The notes under the pieces: model-generated | Told to the model about the DNA's origin: nothing | Seen by the model: the letters and a program-made list of their open reading frames with translations, nothing else | Databases searched by the model: none | Shown here: piece after piece, positions 8,694-17,877 of the stretch | How positions within the stretch are numbered: the stretch's first letter is position 1 | Layout of the letters: each line of letters begins with the position of its first letter | Source of the DNA: Ignavibacteria bacterium | Lineage (GTDB): Bacteria; Bacteroidota; Ignavibacteria; Kapaibacteriales; UBA2268 | Length of the DNA stretch: 64,000 bases | NCBI GenBank assembly: GCA_016844745.1 | Contig: JAERMQ010000007.1 | Location: forward strand, 84,340 to 148,339 | Direction: 5' to 3' | Made by a program: the position numbers and the translations under genes

Positions 8694-8828
8694 TGTCATT
8701 CTGAGCAAAGCGAAGAATCTTCTCAAACTTATGATGACTGTCATTCTGAGCGGAGCGAAGAATCTTCTCAAACCTATGATGACTGTCATTCCGAGCGAAG
8801 CGAAGAATCTTCTCAAACCTATGATGAA
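8694..8828. repeat. Three tandem 45-bp repeats (tgtcattctgagc family)
   Basis: Units begin at 8694, 8739 and 8784, each running from tgtcatt through gcgaagaatcttctcaaac to atgatgac, with only a few substitutions. The same sequence family appears at 9120-9235 and at 48008-48093. The third unit overlaps the 3' end of the GIY-YIG pseudogene. The spacing has no unique spacer sequence, so this is not a CRISPR array. Confidence 0.85.
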
Positions 8829-9202
8829 TTAAATTCTTCTAATTTTTCATCATCACCATACCAATTCTGACTTAAATCATCCCATTCAGGGTTCATGGAT
8901 TCAATCAAATCAATTTTTTTAGTTCTTAACTATCCCTTCAATTGTTTCTCGCGTGAAATAGCGCTCCTAATGTTAATTGTTGATTCAAACCAAACTAATT
9001 TTGTAATATTATATTTTTCTGTAAAACCTTTAAGTAGTTTATTCTTATGTTCATAGACCCTTCTTTTCAAATCATTTGTAACTCCAATATAAAGAGTTTT
9101 AGTGATACTGCTCATAATATAAACGTAGTAGCTATTTTCGAGAAGATTATTCACTTCGTTCAGTTTTTTAGGTTCTGCTCTTAATGTAAGTGAAGAAGCC
9201 AT
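8819..9202 (-). pseudogene. GIY-YIG endonuclease domain protein with in-frame TAG
   Basis: A single-domain GIY-YIG (UvrC/URI-type) nuclease: SYYVYIMSSITKTLYIGVTN, then NDLKRRVYEHK and SAISREKQLKG. A TAG at 8930-8932 stops it at residue 90. Beyond that stop the same frame continues LRTKKIDLIESMNPEWDDLS and ends at 8819-8821. That is the family's usual ending, in which a Trp follows KQLKG, so a TGG to TAG change is the simplest explanation. The N-terminal extension before YYVYIM is encoded by repeat-like sequence (ctgaacgaagtgaataatct), so the original start is uncertain. Confidence 0.83.
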
Positions 9203-9281
9203 TTTCGAGAAGATTCTTCACTTCGTTCAGAATGACATTCTTCTTGTTTTTGATAAAATCCAATAAAATAATAATTACACT

Positions 9282-9860
9282 TCAACTTTTCGGAAACAAT
9301 TCCTTCTCTACAATTTCGCAAATAATATGACCGATTGTAATATGTGCCTCCTGGATTCTTGGCGTATCAGAAGAAGGAATATTAAGTAATATACCGCATA
9401 TATCTTTCAACTTCCCGCCCGATTCACCGGTCATCCCGATTGTTATCATCTTCAATTTATTTGCTTCTTCGATTGCTTTCAAAATATTAGGGGAATTACC
9501 GGATGTAGATATTCCGATTAAAACATCTCCTGCTTTACCCATAGCCCGAATGAGTCTTGCATAAACTTCATCAAATGAATAATCATTTGCAACTGCTGTT
9601 AAATATGAAGAATTGACGTGAAGGGCTTCGGAATAGAGCGGTGGACGGTCGTAATAAAACCTCCCGGAAAATTCCGCCGCTATATGCTGGGCATCGGCAG
9701 CCGAACCGCCATTGCCGCAAAGCAGCACTTTACCGCCATTCCTGTAACAATCGATAATTTTTTCCGAAGCTGTCCGGATTTTTTCAATTAGCTCATCGCT
9801 TCCAATGATTTTATTTTTGACGGATACGGAATCCATCAGCTTTTCACGAATTATGTGCAT
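9282..9860 (-). CDS. gmhA: Sedoheptulose-7-phosphate isomerase
   Basis: Converts sedoheptulose 7-phosphate to glycero-manno-heptose 7-phosphate, the first step of ADP-heptose synthesis for lipopolysaccharide core or other heptosylated glycans. The 192 residues match the family length. Seen: the SIS fold with GNGGSAADAQH (49-59), STSGNS (118-123) and TPRIQEAHI (166-174) with catalytic-site His173. No other heptose genes are adjacent. An internal start at Met9 is possible. Supports a Gram-negative envelope. Confidence 0.96.
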   Translation of the reverse strand: MHIIREKLMDSVSVKNKIIGSDELIEKIRTASEKIIDCYRNGGKVLLCGNGGSAADAQHIAAEFSGRFYYDRPPLYSEALHVNSSYLTAVANDYSFDEVYARLIRAMGKAGDVLIGISTSGNSPNILKAIEEANKLKMITIGMTGESGGKLKDICGILLNIPSSDTPRIQEAHITIGHIICEIVEKELFPKS

Positions 9861-10060
9861 TCAATCTAATTTAAATATTATTAAAAAGATACAATTTAAA
9901 ACAAATAATAAAATAATTCAAAATAAAAATTGTAATTAAGAAATAATATGGAAAATATTTAGAAAAATATTGTAACTTTTTCCGTCTTTGTAGTGTTAAG
10001 TAATTATAAAAAATATTAAATTTGTTTTTTGATAAAATCAACTAATTTTCGGAGTGAGAA

Positions 10061-12037
10061 ATGAGTATTATACTGTATCCCAATGAAACTTTCCGAAAGT
10101 TGGGAAACTTTCGGAAAGTTTTCCAATTTTCAAATTATTCAATCCTGATAATTTTATTTCTATTATTCAATCTCGATGCCAAAAGCCAGCAGAAGGGCAT
10201 GTACGATGATAATGTGACATTCGGTGGAGGTCAGAGAATGCTCTCTATGTACGTTCCAACAGATTACGACAGCACAAAAAAGTATAAACTCATGGTCTGC
10301 CTGCATGGCGCTGGCGATGCAAGCTCGAATTACCGAAATGCTCTTTTCAGTTCATTGCGCTGGCAAACATTCATTACAAACACGATTTTTGTTTGCCCCG
10401 ATGGCGGTAGCAACCCAAACATAGACCCAAGCCGTGATTTCTACACTCCAGCGGGTGACGAAGGTATTATCAATTTGGCGATTTATTATATTACTACAAG
10501 ATATAATATCGATACAAATGAAATCTTTCTTCAGGGATTCTCATTAGGCGGACGCAGCGCCCTGAAATACGGATTAGACCATCCGAAAAGTTTCAAAGGC
10601 TTATTGCTTAATACCCCTGCTATTCAAGGTATTGCCGATGCCAATGCTGACCCGCGGCTTGGCTTCAAACTAAACTTCGCAAATGCAAAGCAAATTCCCA
10701 TAGCCATTACACATGGTGACCAGGATATTGGATATTTCAATTCGATTGATACAATGTACATGCGGCTAATCCAAAATGAAGGTCGGGTTAGATTTACCCG
10801 TATTGCCGGAATGCAGCATAGTATCCCCGGTCAGGGAACAATTACCGATTTAGTGGATTTCCTCAACCGTCCTTATAGGAATAAACTCGATGCGGAAGTT
10901 ACAAATGTTGCGAATCCTATCAGGATATATACAACAACTTATACACCCCAATTTCGATTAAGAAATACGGGTGCCGATACAATCACCTCAGCACAATTTA
11001 CTTATTATATCAATAAAACTCCGGCAACTTCTTCATGGTCTGGTAGCATAACTCCATATTCAAATGTGATGGTAACCCTCCCGGCAGTAAATTGCACGGA
11101 AGGCTTTAATGTTGTGAAAGTCAATCTGACGAATATTAATAATACAGCGGTGAATCCGGCATTATCAAAAAAACTCGATACGGCACAATTCCAGCTAATA
11201 ACGAAGTCTTTAACAACACCATATACATCAAGTTTTGAATCTAATGACAAGACACTAAGTTTGTGGGACTTGGTACCTTCCGGGCATTACCAGACTTGGA
11301 TGCTGGATAATTCATCGAAAATTGAAGGCAATACTTCACTTACAATGTTCAACTGGGCTTTGGTATTTTATAATCAAGGTTATTCAGAAGATATATTATC
11401 ACCGGTATTTGATATATCAACGCTTACAGAGCCACGTCTGGCATTTTTTGTTGCGTTTAATTACCATATTTTTACTTCCGGATATACTTTTTCAGATACC
11501 CTGAAAGTATCAATAACGCTGGATAGTGGGAAAACATATACCGAGATTTACAAAAAATCAGGGATTGAATTAGCGACTAAAACTCCGCCAATATCCAATC
11601 CCAGCTCATTTGATGCTTGCATATTCACTACTAAGGTGGCTGACTGGAGACAGGAAATTATTCCATTAGACAGTTTTGCTACATCGAAAAATGCCGTATT
11701 TAAATTCTCTTACGTTTCAGGTTTGGGAGGAAATATATATCTTGATTACCTTCGCGTTGCTCCAAATTATATTGTCAATGTGAAAGATGAGGTACAAGCA
11801 GGTGAATTGGCTATCTCACCAAATCCTGCCAATGATTTATTCAATATTAAAATTCCGGAATATGCACAAAAGCTGATTATATACAGCTTGGAGGGAATGC
11901 CTGTTTACAGCCGGAATATTGATAATTCAGGCTCGGAAATTTCAGTTAATACCGGAAATTTTGCTGCCGGAGTTTATATTGTGGAGATAGTTTCGCAAGG
12001 TCGGATTATAAAAGATAAAGTGGTAATAATAAAATAA
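10061..12037 (+). CDS. Secreted alpha/beta-hydrolase (esterase/depolymerase-like) with T9SS sorting domain
   Basis: 658 residues. After a hydrophobic signal segment (SNYSILIILFLLFNL, cut probably near LDAKSQQ) comes an esterase D / PHB-depolymerase-like fold: MVCLHGAGDASSN, the nucleophile elbow QGFSLGGRSA (Ser161), and a late His in GMQHSIP. A CARDB-like and a MAM/galactose-binding-like region follow, and then a T9SS type-A sorting domain from ISPNPANDLFNIKI to the end. A GGAG precedes the ATG. The first 25 residues are odd: they are encoded partly by a palindrome at 10087-10120. The substrate is unknown. Confidence 0.85.
   Translation: MSIILYPNETFRKLGNFRKVFQFSNYSILIILFLLFNLDAKSQQKGMYDDNVTFGGGQRMLSMYVPTDYDSTKKYKLMVCLHGAGDASSNYRNALFSSLRWQTFITNTIFVCPDGGSNPNIDPSRDFYTPAGDEGIINLAIYYITTRYNIDTNEIFLQGFSLGGRSALKYGLDHPKSFKGLLLNTPAIQGIADANADPRLGFKLNFANAKQIPIAITHGDQDIGYFNSIDTMYMRLIQNEGRVRFTRIAGMQHSIPGQGTITDLVDFLNRPYRNKLDAEVTNVANPIRIYTTTYTPQFRLRNTGADTITSAQFTYYINKTPATSSWSGSITPYSNVMVTLPAVNCTEGFNVVKVNLTNINNTAVNPALSKKLDTAQFQLITKSLTTPYTSSFESNDKTLSLWDLVPSGHYQTWMLDNSSKIEGNTSLTMFNWALVFYNQGYSEDILSPVFDISTLTEPRLAFFVAFNYHIFTSGYTFSDTLKVSITLDSGKTYTEIYKKSGIELATKTPPISNPSSFDACIFTTKVADWRQEIIPLDSFATSKNAVFKFSYVSGLGGNIYLDYLRVAPNYIVNVKDEVQAGELAISPNPANDLFNIKIPEYAQKLIIYSLEGMPVYSRNIDNSGSEISVNTGNFAAGVYIVEIVSQGRIIKDKVVIIK
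10087..10120. repeat. REP-like palindrome inside the esterase N-terminus
   Basis: The arms aactttccgaaagtt and aactttcggaaagtt are exact reverse complements, separated by GGGA. Each arm is itself a near-palindrome centred on CCG or CGG. The architecture copies the REP element at 12045 although the sequence differs. It is translated in frame as part of the leader (TFRKLGNFRKVF). Confidence 0.75.
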
Positions 12038-12044
12038 AAGATAA

Positions 12045-12075
12045 GTCATCCGATGACTGGGAGTCATCGGATGAC
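12045..12075. repeat. REP palindrome copy 1 (5' side of the RAYT gene)
   Basis: gtcatccgatgact, GGG, agtcatcggatgac: two exact 14-base complementary arms around a three-base loop. It begins 7 bp after the esterase stop and contains the first ATG of the transposase frame. Confidence 0.93.
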
Positions 12076-12697
12076 TACTAAAATTCAAGAATTCATTCCA
12101 AAATATATGAAATTTTTCGAAAATCAATATTATCATATTTATAATCGTACAAATAATGATGAAGCATTATTCAACTCGAAAGAGAATTATTTATATTTCC
12201 TGAAAAAGTATAGGTTTTATTTAGATGCTTATTTAGAAACTATTGCTTATTGTTTGATGCCAACCCATTTTCACTTCTTGGTAAAAGTCAAGAATTTAGA
12301 TAAGTCATCCGATGACTTCCAGTCATCGGATGACTATAGTAAAACAATATCTAATCAAATTGCAATTCTATTACGCTCATATTCAAGAGCCTTCAACAAT
12401 ATGTGGGGTCGTCATGGAAATTTATTTAATCAAAAAACTAATGCAAAACTAATTGAAAATGTTGAATATTATATAGCATTAGCTACATACATTCATCAAA
12501 ATCCTGTTAGAAGTAAATTAGTTTCAAAATCTGAAGAATGGGAATTTTCAAGTTATCAGGATTATATTGAATTGAGAAAAGGAAGTCTTCCCAAGAAGGA
12601 ATTATTATTAGGAAGATATACAATTGAGGAATTAAAAGAAATAACAAATAAAATAATAGAAAGTCATCCGATGACTCCCAGTCATCGGATGACTTAA
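12053..12697 (+). CDS. REP-associated tyrosine transposase (RAYT, Y1/IS200-like)
   Basis: 214 residues in the longest frame. Seen: YYHIYNRTNNDEALFNSKEN, the metal-binding HxH in MPTHFHFLV, AFNNMWGRHGNLFNQ, and the presumed nucleophile region EYYIALATYIHQNPVRSKL. RAYTs are single-stranded DNA transposases that recognise REP hairpins and spread them. Possible starts are 12053 and 12071, both inside a REP, and Met at 12107 just before the conserved YYHIYNR; 12107 is the most natural. A second REP lies inside the frame (encoding SSDDFQSSDD) and a third encodes the last residues (HPMTPSHRMT). The core motifs remain intact. Confidence 0.93.
   Translation: MTGSHRMTTKIQEFIPKYMKFFENQYYHIYNRTNNDEALFNSKENYLYFLKKYRFYLDAYLETIAYCLMPTHFHFLVKVKNLDKSSDDFQSSDDYSKTISNQIAILLRSYSRAFNNMWGRHGNLFNQKTNAKLIENVEYYIALATYIHQNPVRSKLVSKSEEWEFSSYQDYIELRKGSLPKKELLLGRYTIEELKEITNKIIESHPMTPSHRMT
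12304..12334. repeat. REP palindrome copy 2, in frame within the RAYT gene
   Basis: Same 14-base arms with loop TCC. It is read as SSDDFQSSDDY, between the HxH strand and the AFNNMWGRHG region, where the family normally has a variable linker. Confidence 0.93.
12663..12693. repeat. REP palindrome copy 3 (3' side of the RAYT gene)
   Basis: Same arms with loop CCC, so it is the exact inverse of copy 1 (loop GGG). Copies 1 and 3 thus bracket the gene as an inverted pair. It encodes the last residues of the transposase frame. Confidence 0.93.
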
Positions 12698-12709
12698 ATA
12701 CTAGAAAAT

Positions 12710-13276
12710 ATGCCAACACACATACCAACCCGCCATGAAGCATTAGAGCTGCTTTTGAAGTACAACAGCAGCCAATCACTGATTAATCATGCAAAATCAG
12801 TCGAAGCCGTTATGCGCTACGCAGCCCGCCGCCATGGCGATGATGAAGAAAAATGGGGAGTCATCGGGCTTGTCCATGATTTGGATTACGAGAAATATCC
12901 CAAACAGCATTGCACGATGACAAAGCAAATACTTACCGAAGCCGGCTGGGACGAAGAATATATCCGGGCTATTCTATCCCATGGCTGGGGTATTTGTTCG
13001 GACATTGAGCCACTTTCGCTTTTGGAGAAAACACTTTTTGCAATCGACGAATTAACCGGCTTGGTCACGGCATGTGCATTGGTGCGACCATCGAAAAGCG
13101 TTATGGACATGGAAGTGAAGTCGGTTAAAAAGAAGTGGGGAAATAAACAATTTGCAGCCGGCGCTAATAGAGATGTAATTGAAAAAGGCGCTGCCATGCT
13201 TGGCTACACAATTGATGACCTCATCGAAATGACAATAAATGGAATGAGGGAAGTAGCAGGGGAAATAGGTTTGTAA
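12710..13276 (+). CDS. HD-domain (HDIG) metal-dependent hydrolase
   Basis: 188 residues. LINHAKSVEAVMRYAARRHG, then GLVHDLDYEKYP (the HD pair) and ILSHGWG are the metal-binding blocks of small HDIG phosphohydrolase-like proteins. ALVRPSKSVMDMEVKSVKKK and FAAGANRDVIEKG are typical of this well-spread but uncharacterised subgroup. There is no signal peptide, so it should be cytoplasmic. The substrate cannot be read from the sequence. It starts 16 bp after the third REP. Confidence 0.88.
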   Translation: MPTHIPTRHEALELLLKYNSSQSLINHAKSVEAVMRYAARRHGDDEEKWGVIGLVHDLDYEKYPKQHCTMTKQILTEAGWDEEYIRAILSHGWGICSDIEPLSLLEKTLFAIDELTGLVTACALVRPSKSVMDMEVKSVKKKWGNKQFAAGANRDVIEKGAAMLGYTIDDLIEMTINGMREVAGEIGL

Positions 13277-13522
13277 CTATTTTACCCCTCTGCGAGATTT
13301 GCTTGAAAATATCTCTCAATAAAAACTCAATAGACTCAATCGAAAAATAAATAACTTCAAATCATAGGATTTATTGAAAAAAATAGCTATTTTAATTGTT
13401 ATTTTATTCACAGTAAATACGTGAATATGCAATTTGAAGGGTATATCCGGCTGAATAATTATTCAGTCCAATCGCTTTAAGACAAATTTTTTAAATAATT
13501 TTTAAATTTTTAGGAGTTTAAA
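13277..13522. other. Gap of 246 bp with no gene
   Basis: AT-rich. A short decayed piece of the cgcaaag repeat family (cctctgcgagatttgcttga) lies near 13287. A ribosome-binding AGGAG sits at 13511-13516 just before the next gene. Nothing else was seen. Confidence 0.6.
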
Positions 13523-14914
13523 ATGAAATATTTTTACATCTCTTTTTTATTTATCTTGTCTTTTATGACAGCTATTTCCCGAGATAATGAAAATCAAAAA
13601 GGGAAAGAAACAACCATCCTGAGCAACCCAGACCTTGTTGAAAGCATAATTGTATATTCAACAACCGGTAATTTAAAGCGTTCCTATACTTATGACTCAA
13701 ACGGGAATGATACTTCAATAACTGAACGATGGCTAAACGGACAATGGGTGAATTATACCCGAAATAACAACACATATGACTCAAACGGGAATCAGCTTAC
13801 TTTTTTTACTGAACAATGGCAAAACGGACAATGGGTGAATCTTCAACGTGGTAACTACAGATATGACTCAAACGGGAATCAGCTTACTTTTTTTACAGAA
13901 CTATGGCAAAACGGACAATGGGTGAATCAATTACGATATACCTACACGTATGACTCAAATGGGAATAAGCTTACTTATTTATGGGAACAAGGTCAAAACG
14001 GGCAATGGGTGAATAATTACCAGGGAACCTACACATATGACTTAAACGGGAATAACCTTACTTTTTTTAGTGTAAAATGGGAAAACGTGCAATGGGTGAA
14101 TTATTCTCGAGGAACCTACACTTATGACTCAAATGGGAATCAGCTTACTTCTTTTGGTGAATTCTGGGAAAACGGACAATGGGTGAATTCTAAGCGATAT
14201 ACCTACACTTATGACTCAAAAGGGAATCAACTTACATCTTTTTATGAAAAATGGGAAAACGGGCAATGGGTGAATTATTCTCGAGTTTCTTACACTTACG
14301 ATTCAAACGGTTACAAACTTTCAGAATTAGATGAAGATTGGGTTAGCGGGCAATGGATAAATTCTACCCGATATACTTACAGATATGACTCAAACGGAAA
14401 GCAACTTACTGATTTATATGAACAATGGCAAAACGGGCAATGGGTGACTTCAGGTAGATATACCAATACATACAACCCAAACGGGAATACATTAACAATG
14501 CAATATGAATCATGGTTGAATGGGCAATGGACTAATACTAATACCAGATTAACTTTTCAGGATTCAAAAGGACATAAGACCTATTTTACCGGATATAAAA
14601 TTGAAGTTACATATAAAGGGACAACTCCTGTAACAGAAGAAACCAACAATACTTCATTTTCCTTAAATAGTACTCCTAATCCTGCAACCGGTTTAACAAC
14701 GATAAATTATTCTGTTACAAAACCGGGAACGGTATCATTAACAATAACTAATTCATCGGGAATTGAATCGGTAAGGATTTACGATAATCAAATGCAGGAA
14801 TCAGGCAATTACAGCATAAATTATAATGTCGGAAATCTTCCTTCAGGAGTTTATTACCTGACAATCAGAGCAGGGAATAATGCCGAAACAAAGAAATTTA
14901 TAGTGGTAAAATAA
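13523..14914 (+). CDS. Secreted 29-residue-repeat protein with T9SS sorting domain (copy A)
   Basis: 463 residues. After a signal peptide (MKYFYISFLFILSFMTAISR) there are ten tandem units of 29 residues with consensus YTYDSNGNQLT, then WENGQWVN. These resemble the YD strands of RHS/teneurin-type shells, but shorter and without a core domain. The C-terminal sorting domain starts at STPNPATGLTTINYSV and ends KKFIVVK, so export by T9SS and surface attachment or release are expected. A paralogue lies at 17878. TAGGAG precedes the start. The function is unknown; adhesion or structural roles are guesses. Confidence 0.85.
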   Translation: MKYFYISFLFILSFMTAISRDNENQKGKETTILSNPDLVESIIVYSTTGNLKRSYTYDSNGNDTSITERWLNGQWVNYTRNNNTYDSNGNQLTFFTEQWQNGQWVNLQRGNYRYDSNGNQLTFFTELWQNGQWVNQLRYTYTYDSNGNKLTYLWEQGQNGQWVNNYQGTYTYDLNGNNLTFFSVKWENVQWVNYSRGTYTYDSNGNQLTSFGEFWENGQWVNSKRYTYTYDSKGNQLTSFYEKWENGQWVNYSRVSYTYDSNGYKLSELDEDWVSGQWINSTRYTYRYDSNGKQLTDLYEQWQNGQWVTSGRYTNTYNPNGNTLTMQYESWLNGQWTNTNTRLTFQDSKGHKTYFTGYKIEVTYKGTTPVTEETNNTSFSLNSTPNPATGLTTINYSVTKPGTVSLTITNSSGIESVRIYDNQMQESGNYSINYNVGNLPSGVYYLTIRAGNNAETKKFIVVK

Positions 14915-14939
14915 ATTTACTAAATTAAAGAGGAATATC

Positions 14940-17783
14940 ATGAAAAATACTCTGCTCATTATTTTTTTGGTCGTTTTTTCTTACACAATAAATGCCCAAA
15001 CAAAGCAAGGGTCTAAAGACACTACGGCTGGATTTACACTCATGCCTTATAACCCTAATACCGCATCAAGACAACAAGGAAAAGATAATGAAGCCATATG
15101 TGAAGAGGATTATCCAAACGAAACACAAACCCGTTGGGACCGTTATGAATACGATCTAATGCGACTTATGGACCCCAAAACAGGATGCCTGCCTGAAAAC
15201 ATACGCAAAAAAGAGTTAGAGTTCGCTTCCCAAATGACTTATAATAATATTTATAATGCGTTTAAACAAACCAATGGCTCACAGATTCAGAATGTTAACT
15301 GGATTTCCCGAGGTCCGGCTAATATTGGAGGAAGAACCCGCGCTTTGGGTATTGATGTAGCAAATGAGAATATTATTCTTGCCGGTGGAACATCCGGCGG
15401 GATGTGGCGTTCGGTTGACCGTGGCGCTTCTTGGCAGAGGACAACTCCATTATTTGATTTACCAAGCACTACGTGTCTTGTTCAGGATAAACGGGTAGGG
15501 AAAACTAATACCTGGTACTATGGAACCGGCGAATTAGGGGGCAATACTGCGGCATATCCCCTCTGGCTCAATGATGGTCCATATAATTGGGGTGCCTATT
15601 ACGGCAACGGCATTTTCAAATCAACTGATAACGGTATAACCTGGAACATTCTTAAATCCACCTTTACTGACAGCATTGGCGGTTTGTATCAACCATTCAA
15701 TATTGTCAACGCTTTGGCTATAGACCCATCGAATAATTCTCAGGATGTGATTTATGCGGCAGTAGCCGGAGGAATTGAAAGGTCGTCCAACGGCGGAGCA
15801 ACATGGTCATTAGTACTTGGAAGTTTCCCCCCCGGTGCATTGTTTACAGATGTTACTGTTACCAAGAAAGGTGTGGTTTACGCTGTTTTAGGAACGAATC
15901 CTCCAAAATGGGGAGTTAAAAATTCATCAGACCAAGGTATCTTCCGTTCAACTGACGGAATTCGCTGGACGAATATTACCCCTGATGGATGGCCATATTC
16001 AGGCTCATACTATGTTAGTGTAGCAGTTGCACCATCTAACGAGAATGTGGTGTATGTAGTTTTAGATTCAATGTCAAGTGCTAATTACTGGGAAGTTAAA
16101 TGGTCAAATGTACTTTGGAAATATTCCTATCTTTCAGGTGACGGTTCCGGTAGCGGCGGTTTCTTCGAAGACCGCTCTGCTAATTTGATACTTTCGGGAG
16201 TTTCATGGGTTGATTATATTAAAGTAAAGCCTGACGATGAAAATACTGTTTTCGTTGGAGGTCTATATCTGGTAAGGTCCACAGATGGATTCGCAACTCA
16301 AAACAAAACAACAAGTATGTATTCTCCCCATGTTGATCAGAATTCAATGGATTTCTTCCCTTCAAAACCTGAATCTATGGTTATAGGCACTGATGGGGGA
16401 CTCTACTATACTGCAAATAATCTTGCAGGCAATATAAACTGGACAAATCTTAACAACAACTATATTACTACACAATTTTATACTGTTGCAATTGACCATT
16501 CGACCCCCGGAGATATGACAATTGTAGGAGGAATGCAAGATAACTTTACTTGCATCACAACCACAACTGATGCTACAAAACCATGGAAATCCGTTCTTGG
16601 CGGTGATGGAGCATTCTGCGCAATTGCAAAAGGAAAAAGCTCATATTTTGTTTCCTATCAATGGGGTATGACCTATCGCTATATCCTTGACTATCAGGGT
16701 AATCGCCAGGCTTCCGGCAGGATAGATCCTATCGGTGGTGAGAAGTATCTCTTTATCAATCCATTCTGTCTGGATCCAAACAATAATGACATGATGTATT
16801 TAGGGGGTGGTAACTTAATATGGCGCAACGACAGCTTATTTATTTTGATGAATGGAACAAGTCCAACAAGTGTTGGTTGGACAAAACTAACGAATACGAC
16901 TGTTTCTTCGATTAGTTCTAAAATTATAAATTGTAGAATTTCTTTTATCTCAAGCTCTAAAAATCCCGCAAACCGAGTTTATTACGGTACGAGCGATGGA
17001 CAGTTATTCCGGATTGATTCGGCAAATGTCGGAAATCCAATCCCTAAGTCAATTTGGGAATCTAAAGGTTTACCTCCCGACTCATATGTAAGTTCTATTG
17101 CTATTGATTCCGAAAATGCGGATAATGTCCTTGTCGCTTTTGCAAATTATAATATTATGAGTCTATTCTATACCTCAAATGGTGGTACTTCTTGGACATC
17201 TGTTAGTGGAAATTTGGAAGAATTTCCTGACGGTTCAGGAAACGGACCTGCTTGCAGGACAGTTGCAATACTCCATTCAGGTGAAGGTATTATCTATCTC
17301 GTAGGGACAAGCATCGGGCTTTTTTCGACATCAGAACTCAATGGAATGTCAACGGAATGGTCTCTCGAAGGGGCAGATAAAATCGGAAATAACATAGTTA
17401 ATATGATTGATGTTAGAGATTCAGATGGAATGGTTGCCGTTGCAACTTGTGGACATGGTGTGTTTAGCGGTAACTTCGAACCTGCTACTTCTGTAAGTTC
17501 CGATACCTCACTTTCAATGGAGGTTTCAATCCTTGAGCAAATTCAACCGAATCCGTTTAATTCGACGACAATAATAAAACTCAAGCTTACACAATACAGT
17601 AACGTGAATTTATCTATTTATGATATACTTGGAAATAAAGTTGCTGCTTTAGTGAATGAATATTTAAATCCGGGAATTCATGAAGTTGAATTTGATGCTA
17701 CTAACTTACAATCCGGTATTTACTTTTGCCGGATAAATGCAGGAAATCATTTCGAGTCAATGCAATTTGTAGTTATTCGATAA
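14940..17783 (+). CDS. Large secreted Asp-box beta-propeller protein with T9SS sorting domain
   Basis: 947 residues. Signal peptide (MKNTLLIIFLVVFSYTINAQ). The body has Asp-box/BNR strands such as SVDRGASWQR, STDNGITWNI, SSNGGATWSL and TSNGGTSWTS, as in VPS10/sortilin- and sialidase-type propellers. Opening features such as WISRGPANIGGRTRALGID are common in Bacteroidota exported propellers. The end (IQPNPFNSTTIIKLKL to MQFVVIR) is a T9SS type-A sorting domain. There is no sialidase arginine triad that I can assign, so I would not call it an enzyme. It sits between the two 29-residue-repeat paralogues, 25 bp after the first. Confidence 0.85.
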   Translation: MKNTLLIIFLVVFSYTINAQTKQGSKDTTAGFTLMPYNPNTASRQQGKDNEAICEEDYPNETQTRWDRYEYDLMRLMDPKTGCLPENIRKKELEFASQMTYNNIYNAFKQTNGSQIQNVNWISRGPANIGGRTRALGIDVANENIILAGGTSGGMWRSVDRGASWQRTTPLFDLPSTTCLVQDKRVGKTNTWYYGTGELGGNTAAYPLWLNDGPYNWGAYYGNGIFKSTDNGITWNILKSTFTDSIGGLYQPFNIVNALAIDPSNNSQDVIYAAVAGGIERSSNGGATWSLVLGSFPPGALFTDVTVTKKGVVYAVLGTNPPKWGVKNSSDQGIFRSTDGIRWTNITPDGWPYSGSYYVSVAVAPSNENVVYVVLDSMSSANYWEVKWSNVLWKYSYLSGDGSGSGGFFEDRSANLILSGVSWVDYIKVKPDDENTVFVGGLYLVRSTDGFATQNKTTSMYSPHVDQNSMDFFPSKPESMVIGTDGGLYYTANNLAGNINWTNLNNNYITTQFYTVAIDHSTPGDMTIVGGMQDNFTCITTTTDATKPWKSVLGGDGAFCAIAKGKSSYFVSYQWGMTYRYILDYQGNRQASGRIDPIGGEKYLFINPFCLDPNNNDMMYLGGGNLIWRNDSLFILMNGTSPTSVGWTKLTNTTVSSISSKIINCRISFISSSKNPANRVYYGTSDGQLFRIDSANVGNPIPKSIWESKGLPPDSYVSSIAIDSENADNVLVAFANYNIMSLFYTSNGGTSWTSVSGNLEEFPDGSGNGPACRTVAILHSGEGIIYLVGTSIGLFSTSELNGMSTEWSLEGADKIGNNIVNMIDVRDSDGMVAVATCGHGVFSGNFEPATSVSSDTSLSMEVSILEQIQPNPFNSTTIIKLKLTQYSNVNLSIYDILGNKVAALVNEYLNPGIHEVEFDATNLQSGIYFCRINAGNHFESMQFVVIR

Positions 17784-17877
17784 ATTCTGAGGACTTAGCG
17801 AGAAAATAATTTTTTCTCGCAAAGCTCTCAGAGTACGCAAAGGAAAAAAATATGATTAATAAATTATTGGAGTTTTT

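Noticed and set aside
8694..8828. Possible CRISPR array
   Set aside because: The three 45-bp units abut with no unique spacers, and no cas genes are near. The array at 1966 fails for the same reason.
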